Shown here: positions 26,248 to 36,060 of the stretch, one piece after another
Layout: each line of letters opens with the position of its first letter
Position numbering within the stretch: position 1 is the stretch's first letter
Source of the DNA: Bryobacter sp.
GTDB taxonomy: Bacteria > Acidobacteriota > Terriglobia > Bryobacterales > Bryobacteraceae
DNA: 64,000 bases
Direction: 5' to 3'
Assembly: GCA_022843625.1 (NCBI GenBank)
Contig: JALHNH010000013.1
Coordinates: 81,184-145,183, forward strand
Made by a program: the position numbers and the translations under genes
Notes under the pieces: model-generated
Told to the model about the DNA's origin: nothing
What the model saw: the letters and a program-made list of their open reading frames with translations, nothing else
Database searches by the model: none

Positions 26248-28073
26248 CTACCGGTAACTAGAAGCCTGCACATCAAAAAGCCGTGAGTACGTTCCTTGCT
26301 TCTCCATCAGCGAGTCGTGAGAGCCATCTTCGATAATCTTCCCCTTGGACAAAACCATGATCCGGTCAGCCATCCGCACCGTGGAGAACCGATGTGAGAT
26401 AAAGAGGGCCAGCCTATCCTGTGTCAAATCCGCAAACTTCTGAAACACCTCATGTTCAGCCATGGGGTCCAGAGACGCAGTCGGCTCATCCAGAATCAAG
26501 ATCTGCGCATCGCGCAAAAACGCACGGGCAAGCGCCACCCTCTGCCACTCGCCTCCGGATAGATCCAGCCCTCCCTCAAAGCGGCGACCCAGCATCTGGT
26601 CCAGCTGCGTAGGAAATTGCTCTAGCAGGTCCATCGCATTACTCTTGCGTGAAGCTTCCCAAATTGACGCATCGTCATCCAGCTTTTCGATATCCCCAAC
26701 CGCGATATTCTCCCGGGCCGTCAGATCGTAACGAATAAAGTCCTGAAAGATCACTCCAATTTCTTTGCGAAGTTCGTCGACGTCATAGTCTTTCAAGTCA
26801 CGCCCATCCAGAAGGATACGACCCGCGGAAGGATCGTAAAGTCGGGTAATCAGCTTAACGATCGTAGTCTTGCCCTCACCGTTTTCGCCAACCAGGGCGA
26901 CGCGTTGCCCCATATCCAGCCTGAAGTTCAGGCCGGTAAAGATGGGGCTGGTGCTGCCCGGATATAGGAAACTCACGTTTTGAAACTCGAGGCCCACTTT
27001 CATGGGGCGCGGCGGCAGAAGCGAGTCTTTGCAAGACCGGATTTCCGGACGCTCCCGGAAAAAGAGCATGAGGTCATGCAGAAATAGAGATTGATCGGCT
27101 ACGTCAGAGAACAGCGAAAAGATCATTTGAAGATGCCCGTTCGCACCAGAAACCGCCCCCACCAGCAGGGTGAAAGTACCATCGTGATTCGCTGCAGAAA
27201 AGCCTCCCGCGCAAGGAATGCATAGCTGCCGAAATAGCCTGCTGCCGCTACCAGCGCAAACGTTCCTCCCCAGAGAAAGCGTTGCTTGGCCAGGCTTGTA
27301 TTCTTGTCGATGAGCTGATTGGACAATCCGACATACTTGGTCTCCAGGTGCGGCGCAAGCGCGAATATTTTGATTTCTTTGGCCGCTTCCCGGCTGCTGC
27401 CGAGGGAAAGGAAATAATCCAGCGATCTCCGAATAGGCGTCAACAAGTGCGATTGCGTATAGCCAAGAAAGGCAAAGTGACTTTCCACCAGAAACGCGGG
27501 CAGCACAGAAATTACCAGGAGCAACAGAACCCACGGTGAATAAATGAGGATGGTTAAACTTAAGCTAATCAGCATGACGACGCGCTGAATAAGCCAGCCT
27601 GCCGATGTCAGCATGCCTACCCGATCCGTTGATTGTGCACGTGCGCGCTCCAGTCGGTCGTGGAATTCAGGATCCTCAAAGCTCTTCAAGTCCAGAGTCG
27701 CAGCATGCCGCATGATCTTTAAACCCAGACTTTGGCTGAAGCGGTCTGCAATCAAGCCGTCGAAAAAATCGACAGCACGGCCAATCAATTGCGAAACGGC
27801 ACCCAGTCCAAACTCAATCGCCACCCAAAACCACAATTCATTAATGTCAACCGGTTGACCACGGGCGGTCGCCACGATGATGTCGAGAATGTTCTTCGCC
27901 GCATACAACATGCCAAGCGGAGTCAAACCTCCTTGCACCCTCAGCGCGATCGTTGCTCCGACAGGACCAGGTGCCGCCTGCCACAGCAGCCTCCAGAGTT
28001 GAGGTAAGTCTTTCAGAGCGTTTAACCGGTTTCTCCATGCCTCACCCTGGGTCGCCGATTCCACTGTTTTCAC
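26248..28073 (-). pseudogene. ABC-type exporter (TMD-NBD half transporter), frameshifted
   Basis: Two overlapping minus-strand frames make one ABC exporter. Bases 28073 to ~27185 encode the membrane domain (about 297 residues, six predicted helices, 'PEFHDRLERARAQSTDRVG'). Bases ~27184 to 26248 encode the rest in another frame ('DGTFTLLVGAVSGANGHLQMIFSLF...') with a full ATPase: Walker A 'GENGEGKTT', Q-loop 'VIFQD', signature 'LSGGEWQR', Walker B 'ILILDEP', H-loop 'ISHR'. The joint lies near 27181-27186, where the reading slips at ITM versus DGT. Restoring one base gives about 608 residues, the normal length of such a half transporter. There is no homopolymer at the joint. The gene is either inactive or reflects a sequence error. 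Substrate unknown. Confidence 0.85.
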
Positions 28074-28124
28074 TCAATATTTCAGAGCAAGCCGAGTGCC
28101 GAACACCCTACCCATTCAAAACCG

Positions 28125-30269
28125 CTACTTCAAACGGTTCTCATACCAGACCACATTTTTCGACGTCTGCCCCGCTACCAGAACATCCAGATCCCCGTCC
28201 CCATCTAGATCCACCAGCCGGATATCGTAAGCCGCCTGGTCCTCATGGATCAAGCGTTTTGTGAATTTACCCCTCCCATCATTCTCAAACCAAGCCACTA
28301 CCATCGAATCTTTCGCGCAACTCACAAAGTCCAGATCCCCATCGCCATCCATGTCAGCCACAGCCAGCGAATGCGGCCCATAAACCGACGCATCAATCTC
28401 ATGCTTCACAAAGTTGGGCCCCTCAAACCAGACAAATCCAACCCCATGCCCACGCGATGCAATCACGTCCATCTTCCCGTCGCCATTCATATCGAAAATC
28501 AAGGGGTTAGTCGCTCCATCCTCACCTGTTGCTAGAACGTGCTTCTTCCATGGCCCCGGCCCCTTCGGCTGCTCCCACCAGGCAAACCATTGCCCCTCCT
28601 TACCTACCTTCGCGGCACTAGCGATATCCGGCAAGCCATCGCCATTTAAATCTCCTGCCCCATGATAGTGACTCAACCCCGGCGCATCTCCCGTAGCAAA
28701 CACATTCCGCTGCCACCGCTTCCCCTTGTCCAAAGCTTTAAGCCACACCAGCGAACTCGCAAACTTCCCCGTAGCCTGCGCACTGTTAGCAATCAGATCG
28801 AGCCGTCCATCCTTGTCAATGTCAAACGTATAAAGCCCATGAATTCCGTCGATTACAGAATCAATCTCATGATATTTCCAGGCCTCTGTCTGTGGCTTCT
28901 TCGGCTGCTCTAACCAATACAACAACCCCGGCGAATACCTCGCTCCCACAAAGTCCTCATCCCCATCTCCGTCCACATCCATCACCGCAGAATGAATAAT
29001 CGACACCCCTGAATGCAGCACCTGCCCACTCCCGTAAAGCAGCGTCCGGTCCTTCATGTTCGTAACAATCCCTCGGCCACCGCCATTCAGTTTGATCCCC
29101 ACAGCCGTATAAGCCGGCTCCCCCTTGGCCACCTCATGACGTACCCACTTCGGCTTCCACTCATTCCAGTAAATCCGAACATTCTGTGTCGCCCGCCCGC
29201 AAGCAATCAGCTCCGGCTTCCCGTCACCATTCAAATCCCCAATGACCAGATCCTCCGGTGACATCCCAGCCTCATCCACCCGCAAAACCCGCTCCCACTT
29301 GCCTTCAGCACTCCGCTTCAAAATCGATAGCCCCGTATCCTTACCCCGAAAACCAAACGCCAGCTCGTCGCTCCCGTCGCCATCAAAATCAGCCCACCCC
29401 AGCGCATGCCCCCCATAAACCGTCGTATCCCGCAACGCCTTCGGCCAAACCGTTCCCAGCTCCGTATGCCACTTTGCCGGCGGCGGCGGCCCCTGCGGAG
29501 TCAACTTCGGCGTCGGCTCCTCATAAATCGTCAACGTATCCCCGTGAAAAGCCTCAATCGTAGCCGCCACACGGTACCGGTTCACCCGTCCAACCACGAT
29601 CTCCCCAGGCTGCCCCTCGCCCGTGAGAACCCGCTTCCAGCTCCCATCCTGCAACCGCGTTAGCGTCTCAACTCCACGCTTCGAAGCCATCACAATATCC
29701 AGCACCCCGTCATCATTCATGTCTTCAAGGAACAGATTGTGAGCCAGCTCCAGATTCTCCGCCGCCACCTCTACCTTCCAGTCCGGTAACTGATACACCA
29801 GCGCCTTCCCCTCCAGCGGCATCACCACAAGATCTTTCTTGCCATCCCCCGTCACATCGCCCCAACGAATCCGGTGCGCGCCCGGCACCTTTGCAATATC
29901 ATGCAGTTTCCACTTCCCGCCCGGCAATTGCTCCAGCCAGTGCATCGACCCCTTCACCACACGCTCCCGAGGTTGCCACTCGGCCGCAAGCGCAAAGTCC
30001 AGCAGCCCGTCCCCGTTGATGTCATGCCCGGCAATCGACACGTGATCCATCGGCGCAACCTTTTCGCTGATCACATGAGCTTCCCAACTCGGATTCTGAT
30101 ACCAGATCACCTTGCCGCCCGTGATCGCCACCACATCCTGCTTGCCGTCATTATTTACATCCGCCAGCCGAACCGCATAGACAACGCCAAGCCCGCTTCC
30201 AATCTCCTGCAAACGAAACTGGGCGCTGAGCGACAACGCCATCAATCCAAAAACAACGTAACGAATCAT
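28125..30269 (-). CDS. Secreted FG-GAP/VCBS repeat beta-propeller protein
   Basis: The 714-residue protein has a signal peptide (MIRYVVFGLMALSLSAQ) and about ten repeats carrying calcium-binding DxNxDGxxD loops: 'DVNNDGKQD', 'DINGDGLLD', 'DVTGDGKKD', 'DMNDDGVLD', 'DFDGDGSDE', 'DLNGDGKPE', 'DVDGDGDED', 'DIDKDGRLD', 'DMNGDGKMD', 'DLDGDGDLD'. Such FG-GAP/VCBS proteins are exported and fold as propellers; they bind carbohydrate or protein ligands but the target here is unknown. It diverges from the GAF gene with a 39 bp gap. Confidence 0.9.
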   Translation of the reverse strand: MIRYVVFGLMALSLSAQFRLQEIGSGLGVVYAVRLADVNNDGKQDVVAITGGKVIWYQNPSWEAHVISEKVAPMDHVSIAGHDINGDGLLDFALAAEWQPRERVVKGSMHWLEQLPGGKWKLHDIAKVPGAHRIRWGDVTGDGKKDLVVMPLEGKALVYQLPDWKVEVAAENLELAHNLFLEDMNDDGVLDIVMASKRGVETLTRLQDGSWKRVLTGEGQPGEIVVGRVNRYRVAATIEAFHGDTLTIYEEPTPKLTPQGPPPPAKWHTELGTVWPKALRDTTVYGGHALGWADFDGDGSDELAFGFRGKDTGLSILKRSAEGKWERVLRVDEAGMSPEDLVIGDLNGDGKPELIACGRATQNVRIYWNEWKPKWVRHEVAKGEPAYTAVGIKLNGGGRGIVTNMKDRTLLYGSGQVLHSGVSIIHSAVMDVDGDGDEDFVGARYSPGLLYWLEQPKKPQTEAWKYHEIDSVIDGIHGLYTFDIDKDGRLDLIANSAQATGKFASSLVWLKALDKGKRWQRNVFATGDAPGLSHYHGAGDLNGDGLPDIASAAKVGKEGQWFAWWEQPKGPGPWKKHVLATGEDGATNPLIFDMNGDGKMDVIASRGHGVGFVWFEGPNFVKHEIDASVYGPHSLAVADMDGDGDLDFVSCAKDSMVVAWFENDGRGKFTKRLIHEDQAAYDIRLVDLDGDGDLDVLVAGQTSKNVVWYENRLK

Positions 30270-30308
30270 GCCGCGATTCTATCGGAATTGACCTGCAATA
30301 ATGAAGCT

Positions 30309-30875
30309 GTGTCCAAGGTAAAAGAGCTCGAGTCTCAGCTAGACCGGGCCCAACAACAGTTGCGCCTATTTCAGAAGGTCAGTCGTCTAATGGCCAAAGA
30401 GCTCAGTCTCAAGCAGGTTCTCTCCGCCATCAACGCGCTCGTCCTCGAATTCATGCACGGCGATTCGTGTTTGCTCTACATGCTCGACAAAGGAGATTTG
30501 GTCCTCTGTTCGTCCAACAACCCATCGCCCGATACTCTCGGCTCTCTTCGTTTGCGCATGGATGAAGGCCTCACCGGCTGGGTCGCCCGCGAGCGTCGTC
30601 TTGTGGCCATCAGCAAAGAAGCCTACCTCGACCCTCGCTTCAAAAGCTTTGTCGAACTTCCTGAAGATCAATACGAAGCCTTTCTCTCAGCTCCTATCAT
30701 TGCCCGCAACAAGGTCGTTGGGGTCATCAACGTTCAGGTTCGCAAGCCGCATATCTTCTTGGGAGAAGAGATGGAGACCCTCACCACAGTGGGCGAACAG
30801 GTCGGTGTTCTGCTTTCCCTGGCCCGCCTCGAAGCCAAAGAAGACATCTGCACTCTAGTGTCAGCACTAGCTTGA
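30309..30875 (+). CDS. GAF-domain sensory protein
   Basis: The 188-residue protein begins with a coiled-coil (VKELESQLDRAQQQLRLFQKVSRLMAKELSLKQVLSAINALV) and then a single GAF domain (about 45-175; 'DSCLLYMLDKGDLVL', 'GLTGWVARERRLVAIS', 'SAPIIARNKVVGVINVQV'). There is no output domain, so it is probably a small regulatory partner of other signalling proteins. Starts considered were GTG at 30309 and TTG at 30288; neither has a strong ribosome-binding site, and GTG is chosen. It ends 5 bases before the next gene and is probably cotranscribed with it. Confidence 0.75.
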   Translation: MSKVKELESQLDRAQQQLRLFQKVSRLMAKELSLKQVLSAINALVLEFMHGDSCLLYMLDKGDLVLCSSNNPSPDTLGSLRLRMDEGLTGWVARERRLVAISKEAYLDPRFKSFVELPEDQYEAFLSAPIIARNKVVGVINVQVRKPHIFLGEEMETLTTVGEQVGVLLSLARLEAKEDICTLVSALA

Positions 30876-30880
30876 ATCCT

Positions 30881-31981
30881 ATGCTCACCAGACGCTTTCT
30901 CCTCGCCACTATCCCCACCTTGGCACTTGCCCAGAACCAGAAATTTGTTCGCAGCTTCTTCTATTTGAAGCCAGACTCCCGTCTCATCCTGATCGATTTT
31001 GCAGTGGGCTCTGACAAAAAAATGTGGGCCGTCGGAGGTACTATCGCCTCCGGCCGTGGCAAAGGCGCATTGCTCTCATCCCTCGACGGTGGCCTCAACT
31101 GGCAGCAATCCGAACTCCGCTTCCTTCCACGTTCCCTCTTCGCTCTCGATGATTCCTCTCTCTGGTGCGTCAGCGAGAGCGGTGAAATCTGGTTCAGCGC
31201 CGAAAGTGGTCGGGAATGGAAGAAACTCTCAAAGCAGAACAACGCCCTCAAAGTTCATTTCCTCAACAACCAGACTGGCTTCCTCGTCGGCGTCAAGAAA
31301 ACCTTCATGCGCACCGACGACGGCGGCAAAACCTGGCGCCACGTCCCTGAAGCCGCACAAGTCTCCGGCGCACCAGAGAACTTCAGCTACAGTTCCGTGC
31401 AATTTTGGAACGGCAAAATCGGCCTTGTCTCCGGCGCAACGCAGCCTCCCGCCCGCAGCAGACGCCGCGCAGAACTGCCCGATTGGATGGAACCAGAACT
31501 CTCCGCCATCCGTTCCGACAAGCCCCACATTCTCGTATCCCTCGAAACCATGGACGCTGGCGCAACCTGGCGCAAACAGGAAGTTTCTGGCTTCGGCTCA
31601 GTCCATCGCAGCCTGATCGCCAGCGATGGCACCGGCCTCACCCTGATCAAGTTCAACAAGAGCTTCGACTACGGTGGCGAACTCTACTCGTTCTATCCAA
31701 AGTTCAACAAGAAATCGGGAATGATCCTCCGGCTCAAGGATCTGGAAATGCAGGATATTCTGTACATCCCCGGCGACGGTGCCTACCTCGCCTGCACAGA
31801 ACGACTCGGCCCGCTGCCCGTTCCCACCAAGGTTCACATCAGGCACTCCAAAGACCTCCAGAACTGGACCGAGATTCCCGTCGACTACCGTGCCATCGCC
31901 CAGAAGATCACCCTCGGCGCAACCCCTTCCGGAAAAGTCTTTGCTGCTCTCGATCAAGGTACTATACTGGCTCTTCGCTAG
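30881..31981 (+). CDS. Secreted YCF48/BNR-like beta-propeller protein
   Basis: The 366-residue protein begins with a short signal (MLTRRFLLATIPTLALAQ), followed by repeated propeller blades with BNR/Asp-box-like text: 'SSLDGGLNWQQSEL', 'SAESGREWKKL', 'RTDDGGKTWRHV', 'ETMDAGATWRKQ'. The family (YCF48/HCF136, BNR) lacks known enzymatic activity in bacteria; here it most likely binds a ligand at the cell surface. It follows the GAF gene by 5 bp and precedes the sulfatase by 2 bp, forming an apparent operon GAF-propeller-sulfatase-amidohydrolase. Confidence 0.78.
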   Translation: MLTRRFLLATIPTLALAQNQKFVRSFFYLKPDSRLILIDFAVGSDKKMWAVGGTIASGRGKGALLSSLDGGLNWQQSELRFLPRSLFALDDSSLWCVSESGEIWFSAESGREWKKLSKQNNALKVHFLNNQTGFLVGVKKTFMRTDDGGKTWRHVPEAAQVSGAPENFSYSSVQFWNGKIGLVSGATQPPARSRRRAELPDWMEPELSAIRSDKPHILVSLETMDAGATWRKQEVSGFGSVHRSLIASDGTGLTLIKFNKSFDYGGELYSFYPKFNKKSGMILRLKDLEMQDILYIPGDGAYLACTERLGPLPVPTKVHIRHSKDLQNWTEIPVDYRAIAQKITLGATPSGKVFAALDQGTILALR

Positions 31982-31983
31982 CC

Positions 31984-33660
31984 ATGTGGACCCGTCGCCA
32001 ACTCATCTCATCCTTCGCTTTCGCAAGGCCCCGTCCCAATGTAGTCATCATTCTGACTGACGATCAGGGCTACGGTGACTTCAGCCTCCGCCGCAATCCA
32101 GTTCTCAAAACGCCAAACCTCGACCGGCTTGCTCAAGAAAGCGTCGAGTTCACCCGCTTCTCAGTCTCCCCCGTGTGTGCCCCCACCCGTGCCGCCTTGA
32201 TGACAGGCCGCTACCCTCTTCGTACTGGTGTGCATGGTGTCACCAAAGGACGCGAAACCTTGCGCTCCTCGGAGATTACCCTCGCCGATTGTCTGAAGGG
32301 TGCCGGCTATCGCACCTCTCTGATTGGCAAGTGGCACCTCGGCGAAAACTATCCCTACGTCCCCCACGCCAGGGGCTTCGACGAGTTCACCGGTTTCCGC
32401 ACCGGCCACTGGAATTGGTACTTCGATTCCCCGGTTGAGCGCAACGGCAAGCCTGACAAACTGAAAGGCTACATAGCCGATTCACTCACCAACGAAGCCA
32501 TCAACTTCGTCAAATCACCCAGGCGCGAGCCGTTCTTCCTCTACCTTGCCTACAACACTCCTCACGCTCCTTATCAGGTGCCTGATCAATACTTCAACCG
32601 TTTTGCAGACAAAGGCTTGTCGATCCCAGACCAGTCGATCTACGCGATGGTCGCCAATCTCGACGACAACATTGGCCGCCTCCTGTCTCATCTGGATAGC
32701 GACACCATCGTCCTCTTCATGTGCGACAACGGCCCGCAGACAGACCGTTTCAACGCGGGGCTTCGCGGCCGTAAGGGCAGTGTTTATGAAGGCGGTACCC
32801 GCAGTCCCCTTTACGTGCGTTACCCAGCCAAACTGACAGGTGGCCGCAAAGTATCCCGGATTGCTGGGCACATCGACATCCTGCCAACCATCCTCGACCT
32901 TACCGGTGTAAGCCGCCCCAACGGCCCCAAGCTCGATGGCATCAGTCTCAAGCCACTGCTTGAAGGCAACGAGGCCGCCTGGCCCAGCCGTCAGATCTTC
33001 ACCCATGCAGACCACCAGCCCAATCCTCTCAGTCCATATCCGGGTTGTGTTCGGGACCAACGCTTCAAGATGGTCAACGGCAAAGAACTCTACGATCTCG
33101 AAGCCGACCCGGCAGAGGCAATCAACATCGCAGACCGCGAACCCAAACGTATGGCACAAATGGTAGCCGACTATGAAGCTTGGTTCGCTTCCACCGTAGA
33201 AGGCTTCACGCCCGGAGCGCCTCCCATCCCGGTCGGCTACAAAGAAGAAAACCCCGCGGTCCTCACGGCCCCCCAAGCCACCTTGGGAGGCAGTCTCCGC
33301 TTCTTTATGAAGCAGGGCTTCGCTCACGACTTCGCCACTGGCTGGTCCAACCCCGATGACGAGATGACTTGGAACATCGATGCCAGAGTCAGCGGTCGAT
33401 ATGAAGCAACCATACAGTATCGCGGACCCATCGGCACAAAGCTTAGCCTCAATCAGTTGTCCGCCACAACGAGGCAACTAACTCCAATGGATGAAATCGA
33501 GTTGCCACACCGGGCTCACAACGGAAATGAGGCTCCCGTCGTTCATTGGAACCGCCTCGTTCTCGGCCGCCTGAATCTGCCGAAAGGCCCCTCCAAACTC
33601 AGCCTGAAGCTGACAGGATCATCTTGTGACATCAAGGCTTTGGAACTCCGCAAGTGCTGA
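31984..33660 (+). CDS. Sulfatase (formylglycine-dependent), with C-terminal accessory domain
   Basis: The 558-residue protein has the sulfatase core: 'VVIILTDDQGYGDF' with metal-binding D26-D27, the formylglycine motif 'CAPTRAALMTG' (C65), 'KWHLGENYPYVPHARGFD', 'FMCDNGPQT' and 'KGSVYEGGTRSPL'. The cysteine is converted by a sulfatase-maturating enzyme not found here. The ATG at 31984 gives a 'TRRQLISSFAFARP' N-terminus, so Tat export is possible. After about residue 430 the chain continues with an extra beta-rich domain (about 120 residues) of the kind found in arylsulfatases that act on sulfated polysaccharides. Its end overlaps the amidohydrolase gene by 7 bp. Substrate unknown. Confidence 0.9.
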   Translation: MWTRRQLISSFAFARPRPNVVIILTDDQGYGDFSLRRNPVLKTPNLDRLAQESVEFTRFSVSPVCAPTRAALMTGRYPLRTGVHGVTKGRETLRSSEITLADCLKGAGYRTSLIGKWHLGENYPYVPHARGFDEFTGFRTGHWNWYFDSPVERNGKPDKLKGYIADSLTNEAINFVKSPRREPFFLYLAYNTPHAPYQVPDQYFNRFADKGLSIPDQSIYAMVANLDDNIGRLLSHLDSDTIVLFMCDNGPQTDRFNAGLRGRKGSVYEGGTRSPLYVRYPAKLTGGRKVSRIAGHIDILPTILDLTGVSRPNGPKLDGISLKPLLEGNEAAWPSRQIFTHADHQPNPLSPYPGCVRDQRFKMVNGKELYDLEADPAEAINIADREPKRMAQMVADYEAWFASTVEGFTPGAPPIPVGYKEENPAVLTAPQATLGGSLRFFMKQGFAHDFATGWSNPDDEMTWNIDARVSGRYEATIQYRGPIGTKLSLNQLSATTRQLTPMDEIELPHRAHNGNEAPVVHWNRLVLGRLNLPKGPSKLSLKLTGSSCDIKALELRKC

Positions 33661-34730
33661 TTTACAACATCGGCCACTTGCTACAAGTACCCGGAATCTT
33701 CCAGAACGCTTTCCTGCGAGTAGAAAACGGCAAGATCGCTGAGGTCGGTCTGATGTCCCAGGCTCCTGCCATTCAGGACCAGGACATTGACGCCCTGGGG
33801 CGGGTGGTGATGCCGGGCTTCGTCGATTGCCATACGCATCTGGCCCACGCTGGCGGCATGAATGGCAGCTTCGCCGGCCGTTGCAATGCAGTGGAAAGCA
33901 TCTCAGAAGTGGATCTGCGACAAGCTATCGAAGACAGGCTTTCATTCATGGAGTCCCTTGGAACGACAACAGTCGAAATCAAAACCGGCTATGCCAACTC
34001 AGACGAAGCTGTCCGGAAGTGCCTTGCTGCCATTCCAAAGAGGTTGGGAGTGGTCGCCACTGAGATGTCGCCGCTAGCAAATGTCACCTCGCCTCGTTGG
34101 CTCTTGCGGGAGAACGTGCGCTTTGTTGATGCCCTATGTGACCCCGAAGGCCTAAATCCTGATCAGTTGCGTGCTCCACTCAGAATGATGCACACTCCAA
34201 TCAAATTGCATGTCTGTGTGTCGGCTCCCGGTGATGGCGTGCCATTGGCCTTGGATCTAAATGCCGTCAGTGTCGAACATCTGCTCTATGCAACCCAACG
34301 GGACGTTGATTTGTTATCCCGGTCAAAGACCATAGCTGTCCTGCTACCGGCCATGGCCTTTCTATCGAAAGCCGGCCGCTTCGCTCCTGCTCGCGCCTTG
34401 CTCGACTCGGGCGTAGCCGTGGCGCTCGCGACAGATGCCAACCCCGGCGATTCCCCCACCTACTCAATGCCATTCGTGATGCAACTAGCCATCGGCGAAA
34501 TGAAGATGACCGCCTTTGAAGTAATCTGTGCCGCTACTCTCAACGCAGCCAGGGCGATCCATGAAGATCACCGCGTCGGCAGCCTCGTGCCCGGCAAAGA
34601 CGCCGACTTCCTCATCCTCGCCTCGAAAGACTATCGCGATCTTCCCCCCGTCCAGCGGGTCTTCAGAAGTGGGCGGGAGTGTCTTCGTACTTGTGCTGCA
34701 GACGCGTCAGCTCCTGCTTCATTCTTTTGA
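33654..34730 (+). CDS. Imidazolonepropionase-like amidohydrolase
   Basis: The 358-residue metal-dependent hydrolase has 'PGFVDCHTHLAHAG' (HxH), 'TVEIKTGYA', 'VSVEHLLYAT' and 'VALATDANPGDSP' (catalytic Asp), the same order as HutI. It is shorter than HutI (about 405 residues), and in the substrate region the usual 'KLHADQLS' reads 'KLHVCVSAP', so the substrate may differ from imidazolone propionate. No other histidine-utilisation genes are nearby. The GTG start at 33654 overlaps the sulfatase stop. The C-terminus runs 68 bp into the convergent sulfatase gene. Role unknown; I would call the family and not the reaction. Confidence 0.75.
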   Translation: MLIYNIGHLLQVPGIFQNAFLRVENGKIAEVGLMSQAPAIQDQDIDALGRVVMPGFVDCHTHLAHAGGMNGSFAGRCNAVESISEVDLRQAIEDRLSFMESLGTTTVEIKTGYANSDEAVRKCLAAIPKRLGVVATEMSPLANVTSPRWLLRENVRFVDALCDPEGLNPDQLRAPLRMMHTPIKLHVCVSAPGDGVPLALDLNAVSVEHLLYATQRDVDLLSRSKTIAVLLPAMAFLSKAGRFAPARALLDSGVAVALATDANPGDSPTYSMPFVMQLAIGEMKMTAFEVICAATLNAARAIHEDHRVGSLVPGKDADFLILASKDYRDLPPVQRVFRSGRECLRTCAADASAPASFF

Positions 34731-36042
34731 TCGTCAACTGGTTCGCGGTGTCGGAATAAGCGTTGCGCATCTCCTTCGGGTCACGCTTGAGGTCATAGAA
34801 CTCCCATTGCGCCGTCCCGGTGGGGAAGCAGATCAGCTTGTGATCCTTGGTCCGCACTCCATAATGACCAGGAACATGATGGTCCCCATCATCATGCATC
34901 CAGTAGCGGTAATACATCGACTTGCGCCAATTCTCAGCCGTGCGGCCTTGCAGGTTGGTCCGGAAGCTTTCACCGTCCATATACTGATCCCGCCCAAGCC
35001 CCGCGAAGTCCATAAACGTATGAGCAAAGTCAATATTCAGAATGATGTCGCTGTTTACCGTACCGGCCTTGATCTCTTTGGGGTAACGCGCCAGGAACGG
35101 CATCCGCAGCGACTCCTCATACATCAGCCGCTTGTCGTAAAGCCCATGGTCACCAAGAAAGAAGCCCTGGTCTGAGGTGTAGATAATCAGCGTGTTATCA
35201 CGCAGGTTGTTGTTATCGAGATAATCAAGTACCCTCCCGACAGAGTCGTCTACAGACTGCACACACCGCAGGTAATCCTTGATGTAGAGCTGATAAGCCC
35301 ACTTGCGCAGTGCGTCTCCGGTCAGGCCCTCAGGCGGCTTCACCTTGAGGTCCCGGAATGTCTGATGCTGCCCCACGCTCATCTTCTCGTTATGCCGGGG
35401 CTCCTCATACAGATTGGAGGGCTCGGGGATCGTCTGGTCTTTCAGGAAGTCTTTGTATTTCGGGCCCGGGTCCCAGGCTCGGTGCGGAGCTTTGTGGTGA
35501 CACATCAGAAAAAATGGCTTCTCTTTGTCTCGACCATTGAGAAACTCAAGCGCAAAATCGGTAATCAGATCCGTGCAGTAGCCTGGATATTTCTTGCGGC
35601 CTGTGGGCTCGATAAACTCAGGGTCGTAATAAGCTCCCTGGCCTGGAAGAATCCTCCAGTGGTCAAACCCCTGCGGTTCCGTCACAAGGTGCCACTTGCC
35701 GATCATGGCCGTCTGGTAGCCATCGGCCTGAAGATACTTCGCAACGGTCCGGCTCTTCGGGTCCAGTTTGTCATTAAGCGTATTCACGCCATTCTTGTGG
35801 CTGTACTGCCCAGTGAGGATAGCAGCGCGTGAGGGTGTGCAGATCGAGTTGGTGCAGAAGCAGTTCTCGAGCCGGGCACCTTCTTTGGCGATGCGGTCAA
35901 TGTTCGGAGTCTTGTTGATCTTGCTTCCATAGGCGGAAATAGCGTGCGAAGCGTGATCGTCCGACATGATAAAGATGATGTTCGGTCGTGGATTGCCTTG
36001 CAAAAGACCCGCCAAAAGACTACGTCGTGATAAACGCTGCAT
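34663..36042 (-). CDS. Sulfatase with Tat-like N-terminus
   Basis: The 459-residue protein shows the sulfatase core: 'IIFIMSDDHASHAIS' (D28-D29), the formylglycine site 'CTPSRAAILTGQY' (C68), 'GKWHLVTEPQGFDHW', 'SDQGFFLGDHGLYDKRLMYEESLRMP' and 'YYRYWMHDDGDHHVPGHYGVRT'. The last two blocks are typical of iduronate-2-sulfatase-like and other glycosaminoglycan sulfatases. The N-terminus 'LSRRSLLAGLLQG' resembles a Tat signal. It ends in a 68 bp coding overlap with the convergent amidohydrolase, and its start is 18 bp from the DmpA-type gene on the other strand. Confidence 0.9.
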   Translation of the reverse strand: MQRLSRRSLLAGLLQGNPRPNIIFIMSDDHASHAISAYGSKINKTPNIDRIAKEGARLENCFCTNSICTPSRAAILTGQYSHKNGVNTLNDKLDPKSRTVAKYLQADGYQTAMIGKWHLVTEPQGFDHWRILPGQGAYYDPEFIEPTGRKKYPGYCTDLITDFALEFLNGRDKEKPFFLMCHHKAPHRAWDPGPKYKDFLKDQTIPEPSNLYEEPRHNEKMSVGQHQTFRDLKVKPPEGLTGDALRKWAYQLYIKDYLRCVQSVDDSVGRVLDYLDNNNLRDNTLIIYTSDQGFFLGDHGLYDKRLMYEESLRMPFLARYPKEIKAGTVNSDIILNIDFAHTFMDFAGLGRDQYMDGESFRTNLQGRTAENWRKSMYYRYWMHDDGDHHVPGHYGVRTKDHKLICFPTGTAQWEFYDLKRDPKEMRNAYSDTANQLTIKRMKQELTRLQHKYEDTPAHF

Positions 36043-36060
36043 CTCGTTATTCTATTGGGA

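Noticed and set aside
30288..30308. TTG start seven codons before the GAF gene's GTG
   Set aside because: It gives extra residues with no ribosome-binding site and crowds the divergent FG-GAP gene start.
33654..34730. Histidine utilisation operon
   Set aside because: Only one HutI-like gene is present; hutH, hutU and hutG are absent and the substrate loop differs.
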